This document shows, piece by piece, positions 6,919 through 17,223 of a stretch of DNA of 42,093 nt (the stretch's first letter is position 1; every line of letters begins with the position of its first letter). Source of the stretch: a virus; the IMG/VR virus record IMGVR_UViG_3300050343_000028, positions 1 to 42,093 of that record; one strand, 5' to 3'. The translations under genes and the position numbers were made by a program. The notes under the pieces were generated by a model that saw nothing but the letters and a program-made list of their open reading frames with translations, ran no database searches and was not told the DNA's origin.

Positions 6919-7848
6919 ATGAGTAACAAAAACGAAGAAGGAAGACAAGAAGCCGAAGCAAACCCTTACAACAGAAAAAAATCTTGGCATACAGAAGATT
7001 CAATGCCACAAGATAGAACTTCTGCTGATGAAGGTTTGTTTGTGCCAAACCCTGAAAGTAATCAAGGTTTATCAAATGCTACTGCCGAAGGCAACCCAGA
7101 TGATAATACTGAGAATACTGATGCAACAATGGATAAGGTTCAAGAGTCTGCATTAAATGTAGAATCTAACCCTTATACAAAAGTTGATTATAAGAAAAGA
7201 TATGACGACCTAAAACGATATTATGATAGGAAGTTAGGTGAATGGAACAGCAAGGAAAGTGACCTTAAAGTTCAACTTAAAGAGAACAGACCTGTTTACC
7301 AACCACCAAAATCGAAAGAAGAGCTTGAAGCTTTTAAAAACGATTATCCTGACATTTATGGAGTTGTGGAAACTGTATCTCACTTACAATCGCAAAATGA
7401 AGTTAAGTCGTTACAAGACGAGTTAGAAAGTTTAAAGAAAGCAAATACTACTTTGCAACAAAAGGAAGCTGCACTTGAACTTTCAAAATATCATCCTGAC
7501 TTTGAAGAAATAAAAGAGTCTGATGATTTTCATAACTGGGCAGATACTCAGCCAATGGAAATTAAAAACTGGATATATGAAAACAACTCTAATGGAGCAT
7601 TAGCTGCACGAGCAATTGACTTGTATAAGAAGGACCGAGGTCTTGGACTTGATAAAAAAACTACGAAGAAACAACCTAAGAATGAAGGTGCAGACTTGTT
7701 GGTTAAAACTAACGAACAAACTCAAGTACCTGATTCTAAAGAACCTTTCTTCAAAAGGTCTGATATTCAAAGATTATCAGATGCAGAGTTTATGAAATAT
7801 GAAAAAGATATTTTAAAAGCTCAAAGAGAAGGTAGAATTATAGATTAA
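6919..7848 (+). CDS. scaffolding protein
   Basis: 309 residues, highly charged, with a disordered N-terminal about 90 residues and a central coiled coil starting at 'DYKKRYDDLKRYYDRKL', typical of phage scaffolds that direct capsid assembly and then leave. It lies directly upstream of the major capsid gene. A strong AAAGGAGG ribosome binding site precedes the ATG. The C-terminus is Lys-rich and helical, as needed for binding the inner capsid surface. Confidence 0.85.
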   Translation: MSNKNEEGRQEAEANPYNRKKSWHTEDSMPQDRTSADEGLFVPNPESNQGLSNATAEGNPDDNTENTDATMDKVQESALNVESNPYTKVDYKKRYDDLKRYYDRKLGEWNSKESDLKVQLKENRPVYQPPKSKEELEAFKNDYPDIYGVVETVSHLQSQNEVKSLQDELESLKKANTTLQQKEAALELSKYHPDFEEIKESDDFHNWADTQPMEIKNWIYENNSNGALAARAIDLYKKDRGLGLDKKTTKKQPKNEGADLLVKTNEQTQVPDSKEPFFKRSDIQRLSDAEFMKYEKDILKAQREGRIID

Positions 7849-7893
7849 TTCTATTTTCATTTTTATCAACAACTAAACAAAGGAGTAACTACA

Positions 7894-8841
7894 ATGGCTA
7901 AATTCGCTGGTGGTTCAACATATAACTTTGGATTAGGTGTTTCAGGTCAAACTAATGGTTTTTTCATTCCTGAAATCTATTCAAAGAAAGTACAAATAGC
8001 TCTAAGAAAAGCTGCAGTAGCAGAAGCAATCTGTAACACAGACTACATGGGAGAAATCTCATCTTTCGGTGATACTGTTAACATTATCAAAGAGCCTCAA
8101 ATCGCAGTAGCAGACTACACAAGAGGTCTGGCTGTAACATCAACTGACTTAACTGACCAAGAACTTGTTCTAACTGTAGACCAAGCTAAATCTTTTTCAT
8201 TTAAGATTGATGACCTAGAGAAGAGATTCTCTCATATCAACTTCCAAGCTATAGCTTCAGACAATGCTGCTTATGCGTTAAGAGATGCAATGGATAGTAA
8301 TATCTTAGCAGCTATTAATGCTGGTGCAACTGTAACTACAGGCATGGGAACTACTTCAACTCCAATTGATATTGGATTTGGAAGTGGTGAAGTTGACCCT
8401 CTAAACCAAATGGCATTAGCTGCTAAAGAATTAGATGAAGCTAACGCACCTGAAGATGGAAGATGGTTTGTCGCTGCACCTGAATGGTACAACGCACTTT
8501 CTAACTCTTCTTCTAAACTTTTATCAGTAGACTTTAATGCTGGTCAAGGTTCAATCAGAAATGGTTTAGTAGCATCTGGATTACTTAGAGGTTTCCAAAT
8601 GTACAAATCAAACAACCTACCAACTAATGACTTATCTGGTGCTTCACCTGCTGGTTCAGCAACTGCACCTGTAGCTCTATTCGGTCACATGAGTTCAACT
8701 GCTGCTGCGTCAAGCATGAACAAAGTGGAAACTGTTAGAGACACAGGTACTTTCTCAGATATCGTTAGAGGTTTAATGGTATGGGGAAGAAAAGTATTAA
8801 GACCAGAAGTAGCTGGTAAAATTATCTACACAATAGATTAA
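7894..8841 (+). CDS. major capsid protein
   Basis: 315-residue shell protein, most likely of the HK97 fold: N-terminal segment, 'FIPEIYSKKVQIALRKAAVAEAI' helix, a long alternating beta region, and the terminal 'GRKVLRPEVAGKIIYTID' strand. It follows the scaffold gene, has a good AAAGGAG site, and is followed by a possible terminator, the usual arrangement for the most abundant phage protein. Codon use looks favoured for expression. Confidence 0.9.
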   Translation: MAKFAGGSTYNFGLGVSGQTNGFFIPEIYSKKVQIALRKAAVAEAICNTDYMGEISSFGDTVNIIKEPQIAVADYTRGLAVTSTDLTDQELVLTVDQAKSFSFKIDDLEKRFSHINFQAIASDNAAYALRDAMDSNILAAINAGATVTTGMGTTSTPIDIGFGSGEVDPLNQMALAAKELDEANAPEDGRWFVAAPEWYNALSNSSSKLLSVDFNAGQGSIRNGLVASGLLRGFQMYKSNNLPTNDLSGASPAGSATAPVALFGHMSSTAAASSMNKVETVRDTGTFSDIVRGLMVWGRKVLRPEVAGKIIYTID

Positions 8842-8857
8842 TTTTTAATACACTATT

Positions 8858-8883
8858 GGGTGGGGGTAGTAATATCCCCATCC
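8858..8883 (+). terminator. weak hairpin terminator after capsid gene
   Basis: GGGTGGGG (8858-8865) pairs with CCCCATCC (8876-8883), 8 bp including one G-U, with a 10-base loop. Only a short T-rich stretch follows (TCTTATT), so termination would be partial, lowering transcription of downstream tail genes. Confidence 0.5.
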
Positions 8884-8902
8884 TCTTATTAGGAGAATAA
8901 TT

Positions 8903-9028
8903 ATGATAGACAAAATTAAAATACAATTAAAATGTTTACTAGATGATGCTAAACACTTTTGGATGTTTCATAGAAAACTTTCATTAGGTATTATAGCAGG
9001 TCTTGTAATCTTATGGATATTAATATAG
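8903..9028 (+). CDS. small single-span membrane protein
   Basis: 41 residues with an AGGAG site. A charged N-terminal helix is followed by a hydrophobic C-terminal span (about residues 27-41: SLGIIAGLVILWILI). It would sit in the inner membrane with a cytoplasmic N-terminus. No homologue recognised. Confidence 0.5.
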   Translation: MIDKIKIQLKCLLDDAKHFWMFHRKLSLGIIAGLVILWILI

Positions 9029-9039
9029 GAGACAACAAT

Positions 9040-9183
9040 ATGCCAATGAAAAAAGCAATGCCTGGTGGAAAAATAACAAACAAAGGCAAATACAAACATG
9101 GTGGAAAAGTTCACCGAAATAAAAAAGGTCATGGTGGAGTAATGACTATAGTACTTAAAAAAGATAAAACTAAGAAAAAATAA
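9040..9183 (+). CDS. small Lys/Gly-rich basic protein
   Basis: 47 residues, about one third Lys, with repeated Gly-Gly motifs (MPGGK, KHGGK, HGGV). Similar short basic proteins sit next to capsid genes in marine phages and could bind DNA or be minor virion components. Start chosen at the first ATG after GGAGA. Function unknown. Confidence 0.5.
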   Translation: MPMKKAMPGGKITNKGKYKHGGKVHRNKKGHGGVMTIVLKKDKTKKK

Positions 9184-9185
9184 TA

Positions 9186-9458
9186 ATGGGTATAATGTCT
9201 TCACCTGCTTGGACTCGTAAAGAGGGTAAGTCTAAATCTGGAGGACTTAATGCTAAAGGTAGAGCTTCTTATAATAAAGGTCGAACTAAGACTGGTAAGA
9301 AAAGAAATCTAAAAGCACCAAGTAAGGTAGTCGGCAATAAAAGAAGAAAAAGTTTTTGTGCAAGGATGAAAGGTATGAAGAAAAAACTTACCTCTAAGAA
9401 AACTGCAAGAGACCCTAATTCAAGAATTAATAAATCACTAAGAGCATGGAACTGTTAA
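9186..9458 (+). CDS. basic protein of the 'SPAWTRKEGK' (DUF6321-like) type
   Basis: 90 residues, strongly basic. The segment SSPAWTRKEGKSKSGGLNAK and the ending 'RDPNSRINKSLRAWNC' are characteristic of a small conserved phage family that I recall as DUF6321. The name is from memory and not verified. Role unknown; nucleic-acid binding is plausible from charge. It ends just before the tail tube gene. Confidence 0.65.
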   Translation: MGIMSSPAWTRKEGKSKSGGLNAKGRASYNKGRTKTGKKRNLKAPSKVVGNKRRKSFCARMKGMKKKLTSKKTARDPNSRINKSLRAWNC

Positions 9459-10220
9459 ATGGCTAAAACTTATCTATCAATGACAAACGAACTACTGGTT
9501 GAAATTAATGAACCAGAAGTAACAACAGTATCAGGAGCATTAGGTATACAAAAGTTTGTATCTAATTGTGTTAACAGAGCTTACTTTGATATAGTAGATG
9601 CAGTAGATGAATGGTCTTGGCTAAAAACTGCAGCACCTCAAAATGATTATTATGGTAATACATTTGTTGAAACTGTAGCTGGACAAAGATGGTATCTAAT
9701 GAAAGCTGGTTCAACTGATGTTGATACAGATTATGATTCAGTTAACTGGGATGATTTTACTTTAACAACAGAAGGTGTTACAGGTAAGTCTGCTCCACAT
9801 ACAATTAATAAATTATCATTTACAACTTTATCAGCATGGAGACAAAACTATGCTGCAAATGAAGAAGCAAGTAAAGCTAACACACAAACTTATGCAACAC
9901 CAGTAAGAGTATTAAGAAGTTCAGATGGAAGAAGATTTGGATTATCTCCAATACCTGATGGTGTATATAGAATTTATTTCTTTGCTTATAATAGACCTGC
10001 TGAATTAACAAATGATACAGACAAAGTATTATTTCCTGAACAGTACAAACCAGTTTTACTAGCAAGAGCTAGATATTATATTTATCAATTTAAAGATAAT
10101 ATTGCACAATCGCAATTAGCTTTAGATGAATATAAAAAAGGATTACAAAATATGGCTGACCAATTAAACTCTCCTCAACCAGAGTATATGTCAGATGTAA
10201 GATTTACATATTTATATTAA
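9459..10220 (+). CDS. tail tubular protein A (T7 gp11-like adaptor)
   Basis: 253 residues, downstream of the capsid and directly before the large tube protein B, the standard podovirus order. The mainly helical N-terminus (LSMTNELLVEINEPEV) and the pattern 'FVSNCVNRAYFDIVDAVDEWSWL' fit the adaptor that joins portal and nozzle. It starts immediately after the upstream stop. Confidence 0.8.
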   Translation: MAKTYLSMTNELLVEINEPEVTTVSGALGIQKFVSNCVNRAYFDIVDAVDEWSWLKTAAPQNDYYGNTFVETVAGQRWYLMKAGSTDVDTDYDSVNWDDFTLTTEGVTGKSAPHTINKLSFTTLSAWRQNYAANEEASKANTQTYATPVRVLRSSDGRRFGLSPIPDGVYRIYFFAYNRPAELTNDTDKVLFPEQYKPVLLARARYYIYQFKDNIAQSQLALDEYKKGLQNMADQLNSPQPEYMSDVRFTYLY

Positions 10221-10230
10221 GGAATAAACT

Positions 10231-12033
10231 ATGCCAACTCAAGGAGCTTCTATTACAGTACAAGGTGGCTTGGATTTAATTTCAAGTTCTCATGCTTTAT
10301 TTAGAACACCTGGAGCTGCAACTAAATTACAAAATTTTGAATCATCTACAACAGGTGGTTATAGAAGAATAAGTGGTTATCAAAAACTAGGTACTACAAG
10401 TGCAGTAATTCCTTCTGGTGTATCAACAGATATTATTCATGGTATATCAGGATATGCTGATGGAGTTATAGTAGCTCAAGCCGATGATTTATATTTTAGT
10501 ACTACAGGTACTTCATATGTTAAAATAAATAAAGATACTTTTACAACAGCTACTGGAACAGTTTCAATTAGTTCAGGTTCACCAACAGTAACAGGAACTA
10601 ATACAGTATTTACTTCTGAATTTATTGTAGGTGATGATATAAAAATTGATGGTAACTTTTATAAAGTATTATCTATTACAAGCAATACTGTTTTAACATT
10701 AGATACTAATGCTAATACTGGCAGTACACAAAATGGTTTAACTTTTTATAAAGGTGGTATTATATCAAGTGCTTTAGCTTCAGCAACTACAATACCTAGA
10801 ACTAATCAAACTAATCTACAATTTACAAACTTTGAATCTTATGGACAAAATGGTACATTATATTTTGTAGATGGAAATAATCGTATTGGTGAATTTTTTA
10901 TTGATAATAATAATAAATATCACTTTGAAGAATTACATAGGTCTTCTCCAGTAGGTTGTTCATTAATTGAAAGATATGCTGAAAGAATAGTAGTATCAGG
11001 ACAAGCATCTAATCCTAGTTTAGTATATTATAGTACTAGATTAAAGCCTTATGATTTTGAAGGAGCATCTGCAGGATTTGTAGATGTAGGAGATATAGTA
11101 ACAGGTATTAAAGTATTTAGAAACAGCTTAATTATATTTTGTAAAAATAGTATATATGAGTTGACAAACCTTGATTCTACACCTATAATCAAATCAGTAA
11201 CTAAAAATATTGGTTGTATAAGTGGTAACTCAATTCAAGAGATAGGTGGAGATTTAATCTTCTTAGCACCTGATGGATTAAGAACAGTTGCTGGTACAGC
11301 TAGAATTGATGATGTCGAATTAAGTTCTATATCTAGAAAAATTTTACCTTTAGTAAATGATATAATTAATAACTTTGCTAATTACACTCTTTCTAGTATG
11401 GTAATTAGAGAAAGAAGTCAATACAGATTATTTTATTATCAATCTGGTCAAGCAGCTTCTGGACAAAAAGGAATTATAGGAACATTTAAATATAATGCAG
11501 AAGGGATTCCTTCATTTGAATGGAGTGAAACTAAAGGACTTCCTGTAAAATTTTGTACCTCAGATGTTAATAACAATGGTACAGAAACTTTATTTCATAC
11601 AGATGAAACAGGTTATGTTTATCAACATGATACTGGCAACAGTTTTGATGGTTCAAATGTTGAAGCAGAATTTCAAACACCAGATATGGACTATGGTGAT
11701 AATGGTTTAAGAAAAAGTTTATACAAAGTAAAAACTAATATTGAACCTGAAGGAACTCAAAACGATTTAAATTTAAGAATTAGATATGATTTTGAAAGTA
11801 GTGAAGTACCTCAGCCAGGAAATTTTGCTGTAGGTAATTTAAGTTCAGCTTCATTATTTGGTACTGCAGTATTTGGTACAGCAGTTTTTGGTACAACAAC
11901 ATTACCAAGTAAAAGTGTATTAGTAAATGGAAGTGGATTTTCTAATAACTTTAAATTTTTTAGTAATGATACTAATGCACCATATTCAGTAAATGGAATG
12001 TTTGTTTCATTCATAGCAGGAGGAAGAAGATAA
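10231..12033 (+). CDS. tail tubular protein B (T7 gp12-like nozzle)
   Basis: 600 residues, beta-rich, following protein A. Central motifs such as 'RYAERIVVSGQ' and 'ITGIKVFRNSLIIFCKNSIYEL' are typical of podovirus tail nozzle proteins with a beta-propeller platform. Expected to form a hexameric tube end that carries the fibres. A perfect-consensus promoter lies inside the gene at 11161. Confidence 0.82.
   Translation: MPTQGASITVQGGLDLISSSHALFRTPGAATKLQNFESSTTGGYRRISGYQKLGTTSAVIPSGVSTDIIHGISGYADGVIVAQADDLYFSTTGTSYVKINKDTFTTATGTVSISSGSPTVTGTNTVFTSEFIVGDDIKIDGNFYKVLSITSNTVLTLDTNANTGSTQNGLTFYKGGIISSALASATTIPRTNQTNLQFTNFESYGQNGTLYFVDGNNRIGEFFIDNNNKYHFEELHRSSPVGCSLIERYAERIVVSGQASNPSLVYYSTRLKPYDFEGASAGFVDVGDIVTGIKVFRNSLIIFCKNSIYELTNLDSTPIIKSVTKNIGCISGNSIQEIGGDLIFLAPDGLRTVAGTARIDDVELSSISRKILPLVNDIINNFANYTLSSMVIRERSQYRLFYYQSGQAASGQKGIIGTFKYNAEGIPSFEWSETKGLPVKFCTSDVNNNGTETLFHTDETGYVYQHDTGNSFDGSNVEAEFQTPDMDYGDNGLRKSLYKVKTNIEPEGTQNDLNLRIRYDFESSEVPQPGNFAVGNLSSASLFGTAVFGTAVFGTTTLPSKSVLVNGSGFSNNFKFFSNDTNAPYSVNGMFVSFIAGGRR
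11161..11189 (+). promoter_or_regulatory. sigma70-type promoter inside tube protein B gene
   Basis: TTGACA at 11161-11166, a 17-bp spacer and TATAAT at 11184-11189, all within coding sequence. It would give extra transcripts for the fibre genes downstream. Match is perfect, but function is unproven. Confidence 0.45.
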
Positions 12034-12036
12034 ATT

Positions 12037-13626
12037 ATGGCAGGATATACTAGACAGAGTTCATTAAATAATGGTGATACTATTACAGCAGCTTTATTTA
12101 ATAATGAATACAATCAATTACTAGCAGCATTTAATGCATCATCAGGACACAAACATGATGGTACTGCAGCAGAAGGTCCAGTCATTGCACTCATTGGAGA
12201 TGCAGGTCTTACTACTCCTTTAAATAAAATTCAAATAGATACAACTAATGATGAAATAGGTTTTCATATTGATGTATCAGGTACATCTACAGAACAATTT
12301 AAATTATTAGATGGTGCAATTGTACCTATAACAACTAATGATATTGACTTAGGTTCTAGTTCTTTACAATTTAAAGATGCTTTCTTTGATGGTACAGTTA
12401 CTTTAGATGGATTAACTATTGGTAGTGCTACAAATATTACAGATGTAGATACAGATTTAACTTCAGTATCAGCAAGTGATGATACCTTAGCTAGTGCTAA
12501 ATCAATTAAAACATATGTTGATGCTCAGGTAGCAACAATTCCTGTAGGAGATATTACTTCAGTAGTTGCTGGTACTGGTATGACTGGTGGTGGAGTATCA
12601 GGTGATGTAACATTAAATGTTATAGGTGGTACAGGTATCGATGCTAATGCAAATGATATAGCAATTGATTCTACAGTTGTAACTTTAACTGGCTCACAAG
12701 TTTTAACTGGTAAAACTATTGATGTAGATAATAATACATTATCAAATGTTGAAGTAGATAATTTAAAATCAGGAGTACTAGATACAGATTTAACTTCAGT
12801 TGCTACAGGTGATACTACACTTGCTTCAGCAAAAGCTATTAAATCTTATGTAGATACTCAAGTTGCAACAATACCTGTTGGTGATATTACTGAAGTTATT
12901 GCTGGAACAGGTTTATCTGGAGGAGCTGCAAGTGGAGCTGCAACTTTAAATATAGATACTGCAACTACAGTTGATGTATCAACAGCACAAACTTTAACAA
13001 ATAAAATTTTAACAAGTCCAGTATTAAATACTTCTATTAGTGGTACAGCATTTAAAGATGAAGATAATATGTCATCTGATTCTGCTACATCAGTTGCTTC
13101 TCAACAATCTATTAAAGCTTATGTTGATGCACAAGTTGCTACAGTTCCAACTGGAGATATTACTGAAGTTGTAGCTGGTACAGGTTTATCAGGTGGTGGT
13201 ACATCTGGTGCAGTAACTTTAAATGCAGATGTTACAGGTTCAAGTACAACTACATTTACAAATAAAACTATAGATGCAGATGGTACTGGTAACTCAATTA
13301 CAAATATTGAAGATGCTAATATTAAATCTGCTGCAGCTATTGATGCTACAAAGATAGCAGATGGTAGTGTTACAAGTACAGAGTTTCAATTTATTAATAG
13401 TTTATCATCTAATGCTCAAACACAAATAGATGCTAAACAAGCAACTATTGATTCATCTAATAGATTAAATGCTAATCTAATACATGATGGTTCAGTAGAC
13501 AATACAGAATTTGGTTTCTTAGATGGTGTAACTTCATCTATTCAAACTCAAATAAATACAGCTAACACTAATATTAGTAATAAAGCTAGTAATGGTTTTG
13601 CAGTAGCTATGGCTATTGCTCTCTAG
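12037..13626 (+). CDS. tail fibre protein with repeated trimeric segments
   Basis: 529 residues. The N-terminus (about 1-60, ending near SSGHKHDGTAAEGP) resembles the virion-attachment part of marine podovirus fibres. Three copies of a 'GDITxVxAGTGxxGG' repeat begin near residues 171, 282 and 373, each preceded by 'ASAKxIKxYVDxQVA', fitting a fibrous trimer shaft. The C-terminus has a coiled-coil-like part ending 'SNGFAVAMAIAL', similar to ends of trimeric adhesins. Intact. Confidence 0.8.
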   Translation: MAGYTRQSSLNNGDTITAALFNNEYNQLLAAFNASSGHKHDGTAAEGPVIALIGDAGLTTPLNKIQIDTTNDEIGFHIDVSGTSTEQFKLLDGAIVPITTNDIDLGSSSLQFKDAFFDGTVTLDGLTIGSATNITDVDTDLTSVSASDDTLASAKSIKTYVDAQVATIPVGDITSVVAGTGMTGGGVSGDVTLNVIGGTGIDANANDIAIDSTVVTLTGSQVLTGKTIDVDNNTLSNVEVDNLKSGVLDTDLTSVATGDTTLASAKAIKSYVDTQVATIPVGDITEVIAGTGLSGGAASGAATLNIDTATTVDVSTAQTLTNKILTSPVLNTSISGTAFKDEDNMSSDSATSVASQQSIKAYVDAQVATVPTGDITEVVAGTGLSGGGTSGAVTLNADVTGSSTTTFTNKTIDADGTGNSITNIEDANIKSAAAIDATKIADGSVTSTEFQFINSLSSNAQTQIDAKQATIDSSNRLNANLIHDGSVDNTEFGFLDGVTSSIQTQINTANTNISNKASNGFAVAMAIAL

Positions 13627-13629
13627 TTG

Positions 13630-13658
13630 TTGACAATCAGGTAAAAAAAAGGTATAAT
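13630..13658 (+). promoter_or_regulatory. sigma70-type promoter of adhesin cassette
   Basis: TTGACA at 13630-13635, a 17-bp spacer and TATAAT at 13653-13658; a perfect match. The next gene begins at 13671, so the leader would be only about 6 bases. Confidence 0.7.
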
Positions 13659-13670
13659 TAGGATAATTCT

Positions 13671-14009
13671 ATGGCACAAGATTTCGAAAGATATTTACAA
13701 CAAGACATTTCAAACAATGCAGGTTCTCCTACTGTTTTAAGAACAGCAGCAGATTCAGATGATGCTATCATAGGTATTAGATGTGCAAACACTTCTGGTA
13801 CTTCTGTGAATGTAACTGTATATGTTAAGAATGGTAGTGACACTTATCACATTATTAAAGATGCACCTATCCCTACAGGTGGTTCTTTAGAATTAATTGA
13901 TGGTGGTTCTAAGGTTGTATTACAGACTGGAGATTCAGTTGAAGCAGTAGCTTCTGCAGCTTCATCTGTTGATATAATTACAAGTGTTGTAGATACTATC
14001 TCAGCATAA
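13671..14009 (+). CDS. small beta-rich tail-associated protein
   Basis: 112 residues, beta-sandwich-like alternation (GIRCANTSGTSVNVTVYVKN, then 'GGSLELIDGGSKVVLQTGDSV'). Small proteins like this occur among fibre genes of cyanophages and pelagiphages. Its promoter is directly upstream and almost no leader exists. No enzymatic motif; probably a fibre or tail accessory protein. Confidence 0.6.
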   Translation: MAQDFERYLQQDISNNAGSPTVLRTAADSDDAIIGIRCANTSGTSVNVTVYVKNGSDTYHIIKDAPIPTGGSLELIDGGSKVVLQTGDSVEAVASAASSVDIITSVVDTISA

Positions 14010-14026
14010 TAAGGAAATAATATACT

Positions 14027-15004
14027 ATGGCATATGTTGGAAGAACTCCTGCAAACGCAGCTATTACAGCTTCAGATTTAGATAATGGTATTGTCACAGC
14101 AGACAAACTAGCTACTAATGCTGTTACTGAAGTTAAAGTAAATGCAGATGCAATAACAAATGCTAAAACAGAATTTACACCTGGACTAACTATTAAAGGA
14201 GATGGTTCAAGTGCTGATGGAAAATTAGTTCTTAACTGTTCACAAAATTCACATGGAGTTTCAATAGCTGGACCTGCACATTCTGCAGGACAAAGTTATA
14301 ATTTAGTTTTACCAACAAGTGTTGGAAGTAATGGACAAGTACTTGCTACCAATGGAAGTACAAACAATCAATTAACATGGGTTGATGCAGTAGAAGCTAA
14401 ACCTACAGTTGCAGATGTATCACAAACAATTTCTCCAGCTACATCACAAACATTTAATATTACAGGTACAGGTTTTGTATCAATACCAATAGTAGAATTT
14501 ATTAAATCAGATACAGGAGCTATAACAAGAGCTGGTGCTGTATCATTTACAAGTGCAACAGCTTTATCAGTAACAGCTACATTAGCTACTGGTGCTTATT
14601 ATGTTAGAGTAGAAAACAATGATGGTAATGCAGGTAGAAGTGCTAATGCAATTATTACTGCAAGTACAGCTCCTACATGGACAACTTCAGCAGGTTCATT
14701 AGGAAGTGCTGCTGGAGATTTTTCAGGAACAGTTGCAACAGTAGCAGCAACATCAGATTCAGCAATTACTTATTCAGAAGTTTCATCTCCTGCAGTTCTT
14801 ATAGGTTCAGGTTCAGGTCAAGCAAACTGTGCATTAAATAGTTCTACAGGTGCAATAACAACAACAGATTTCGGTGGTAGTTCAACTACTGCTACATTAT
14901 ATACATTTACACTACGAGCAACAGATGCTGAAGGACAAACAGCAGATAGAGTATTTACTTTACAATCTAGCTTCGGTGCAACAGGTGGAGGACAATTTAA
15001 CTAA
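14027..15004 (+). CDS. fibre/adhesin protein with Ig-like domains
   Basis: 325 residues. The N-terminal adaptor (MAYVGRTPANAAITASDLDN) is typical of modular marine phage fibres. Residues about 125-205 form an IPT/Ig-like domain and about 210-315 a putative Ig/cadherin-like domain (TAPTWTTSAGSLGSAAG... ending in RATDAEGQTADRVFTL). The same two-domain pattern is repeated in the gene at 17224. The stop overlaps the next start (TAATG), so the following LamG-like gene is probably co-translated. Confidence 0.7.
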   Translation: MAYVGRTPANAAITASDLDNGIVTADKLATNAVTEVKVNADAITNAKTEFTPGLTIKGDGSSADGKLVLNCSQNSHGVSIAGPAHSAGQSYNLVLPTSVGSNGQVLATNGSTNNQLTWVDAVEAKPTVADVSQTISPATSQTFNITGTGFVSIPIVEFIKSDTGAITRAGAVSFTSATALSVTATLATGAYYVRVENNDGNAGRSANAIITASTAPTWTTSAGSLGSAAGDFSGTVATVAATSDSAITYSEVSSPAVLIGSGSGQANCALNSSTGAITTTDFGGSSTTATLYTFTLRATDAEGQTADRVFTLQSSFGATGGGQFN

Positions 15005-17214
15005 TGGCTAGTACATATTTAACCAATCAACAAAGATTTACTTGGTCGCTTTGGGTAAAAAGGTCAAAGCTAGGTGTAGAACAACACATGGTAGGAAATT
15101 ACAATAGGTAATAATAGAACTCATTTATTTTTTACTAATACCGAAAAACTATATTTTTATTCTGAATTAAGTGGTTCATAATGTTATTGCTTATCAAACA
15201 AATAGATTATTTAGAGATTTAAATGCTTGGTATCATATTGTTTGTGCTGTTGATACAACTCAAGCAGGTGGAAATAGAATTAGAATTTATGTTAATGGAG
15301 AAGAAGAAACTTCTTTTGCTACAGAAACAGAGTGTAATCAAAATACAAATTTATCTATTGGAACAACACATTATATTGGAACTTATGGTGGTCTACGCAG
15401 GTAGTGCTAATTATAGTTTTGATGGTTCAATGTCTCATTTACATTTTGTAGATGGTTCACAATTAACACCATCTAGTTTTGGTTCAACAGACAGCACAAC
15501 TGGAGAATGGAAGATAAATACTTCTCCAAGTGTAACTTATGGTTCTTCTGGATATTTTATTTTAAAAGATGGTAATTCAGTAACAGACCAATCTGGTAAT
15601 TCTAATAACTTTACAGTTGGTGGTGGTACACTTACAAAAACAGAAGATTGTCCAAGCAATGTTTTTGCTACATTAAATCCTTTATGGAAAGACACAGTAT
15701 CAGCAGGTGCTATAACTTATAGTAATGGTAATACTAGTTTTCATCCTAATATAGATGGAAATAGTTTTACTAGAAGTACATTAGGTGCATCTTCTGGTAA
15801 ATATTATATTGAAATAAAAGCAACAGAAGTTAACACAGGTCAATCTACTTCAATGAATATAGTACCTTCTGATGAGTATGGTGCTTCTCACAGTAGTTCA
15901 GGTACTTATGGTTTCCAAATTCAACTAAATAGTACTAACACTCAATTAAAAAAAGAAGTTGAGGGTTCTAGTACTACGATAAATAGTAGTTTTTCATCAG
16001 GTTCTATTGCTATGATGGCAGTAGATTTAGATAATGGAAAAATGTGGATTGGATATAATGGTACTTGGTATAACAATAATAATCCATCATCTACTTTAGA
16101 TACTAATAATCCAGATATAACAGGAATTGCTACAAGTGTTGATTATTTAATTGGGTTTCGAGGATATATGCAAGGTGGTTACCCATCTGGTTATTACAAT
16201 CAAGCTAATGTTAATTTTCGGTAATGGTTACTTCGGAACAACAGCAGTATCTAGTGCAGGAACTAACGCAAGTGGAAATGGAATATTTGAATATGATGTA
16301 CCAACAGGCTACACAGCTTTATCAACAAAAGGATTAAACTTATAATGGCTTATACAACAATTAATAAATCTATCAGATTATTTTAATACTAAACTTTATA
16401 CAGGTACAAGTGCAGAAAACACACTATCAGAAACTTTAAAAAGTTTTGATTCAGATGGTTTTACAGTTGGTACTCAAGGAGATGTAAATACTAATAGTAT
16501 TAATTTTGCATCATGGAACTGGAAAGCAGGAGATAGCAACACATCTGTATCTGCTTCTAAATGGAGATATTGGTAATGGTAATCAAACTAAAGTTGCACA
16601 TGGATTAGGTGTAAAACCAGACCGAGTTATAATTAAAAGAACAGATAGTGCAGAAGACTGGGTTGTAAGAGGTGGTACTTCTCCACTTCAAAGTGATTAC
16701 TACCTTAAATTAAATACTTCAGATACTAGAATTGGAAGTGACTATGTTGGTGAAGCTCAAAATGATGATGCTACACATTTTGTAGTTGGTAATTCTGATA
16801 AAGTAAATTACCAAGGTGGAACATATATAGCTTATGTATTTGCTAATAAAACTGGTTATAGTAAATATGGATTCTATAAGGGTAATGGAGATGCAGAGGG
16901 GAACATTTACTTATACAGGATTTAAACCAACTTGGTTATTAATTAAACACGCACATGGTGGTACAGCAAGTGGAGAACATTGGAATTTACAAGATGTAAA
17001 AAGGTCAACTTATAATCCATCTATTATAGCATTGTTGCCAAGTACTGATATTGCTGATAACTCAACTACAAATAATTCTATAGATTTTTTATCTAATGGT
17101 TTTAAAATAAGAACTAATGATGGAAGAATAAATAATTCAGGTGCAGACTATCTCTACATGGCAATAGGTCAAACTTTAGTAGGTTCAAACAATGTACCAT
17201 GTACAGCAAGGTAA
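15004..17214 (+). CDS. LamG/concanavalin A-like adhesin, broken by several frameshifts
   Basis: The pieces follow the order of the marine phage LamG-type adhesin family: FTWSLWVKR at 15004-15111; a fragment from 15107; DLNAWYHIVCAVDTTQ and YVNG at 15171-15404; 'FDGSMSHLHFVDGSQLTPSSFG' onward in the frame 15390-16224; then 16215-16345, 16350-16570, 16565-16925 and about 16900-17214. At least seven indels are needed to join them into one protein of about 730 residues. It would bind host surface sugars. Sequence error is the likeliest cause; a decayed gene is the alternative. Confidence 0.6.
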
Positions 17215-17223
17215 TAAAATAAT

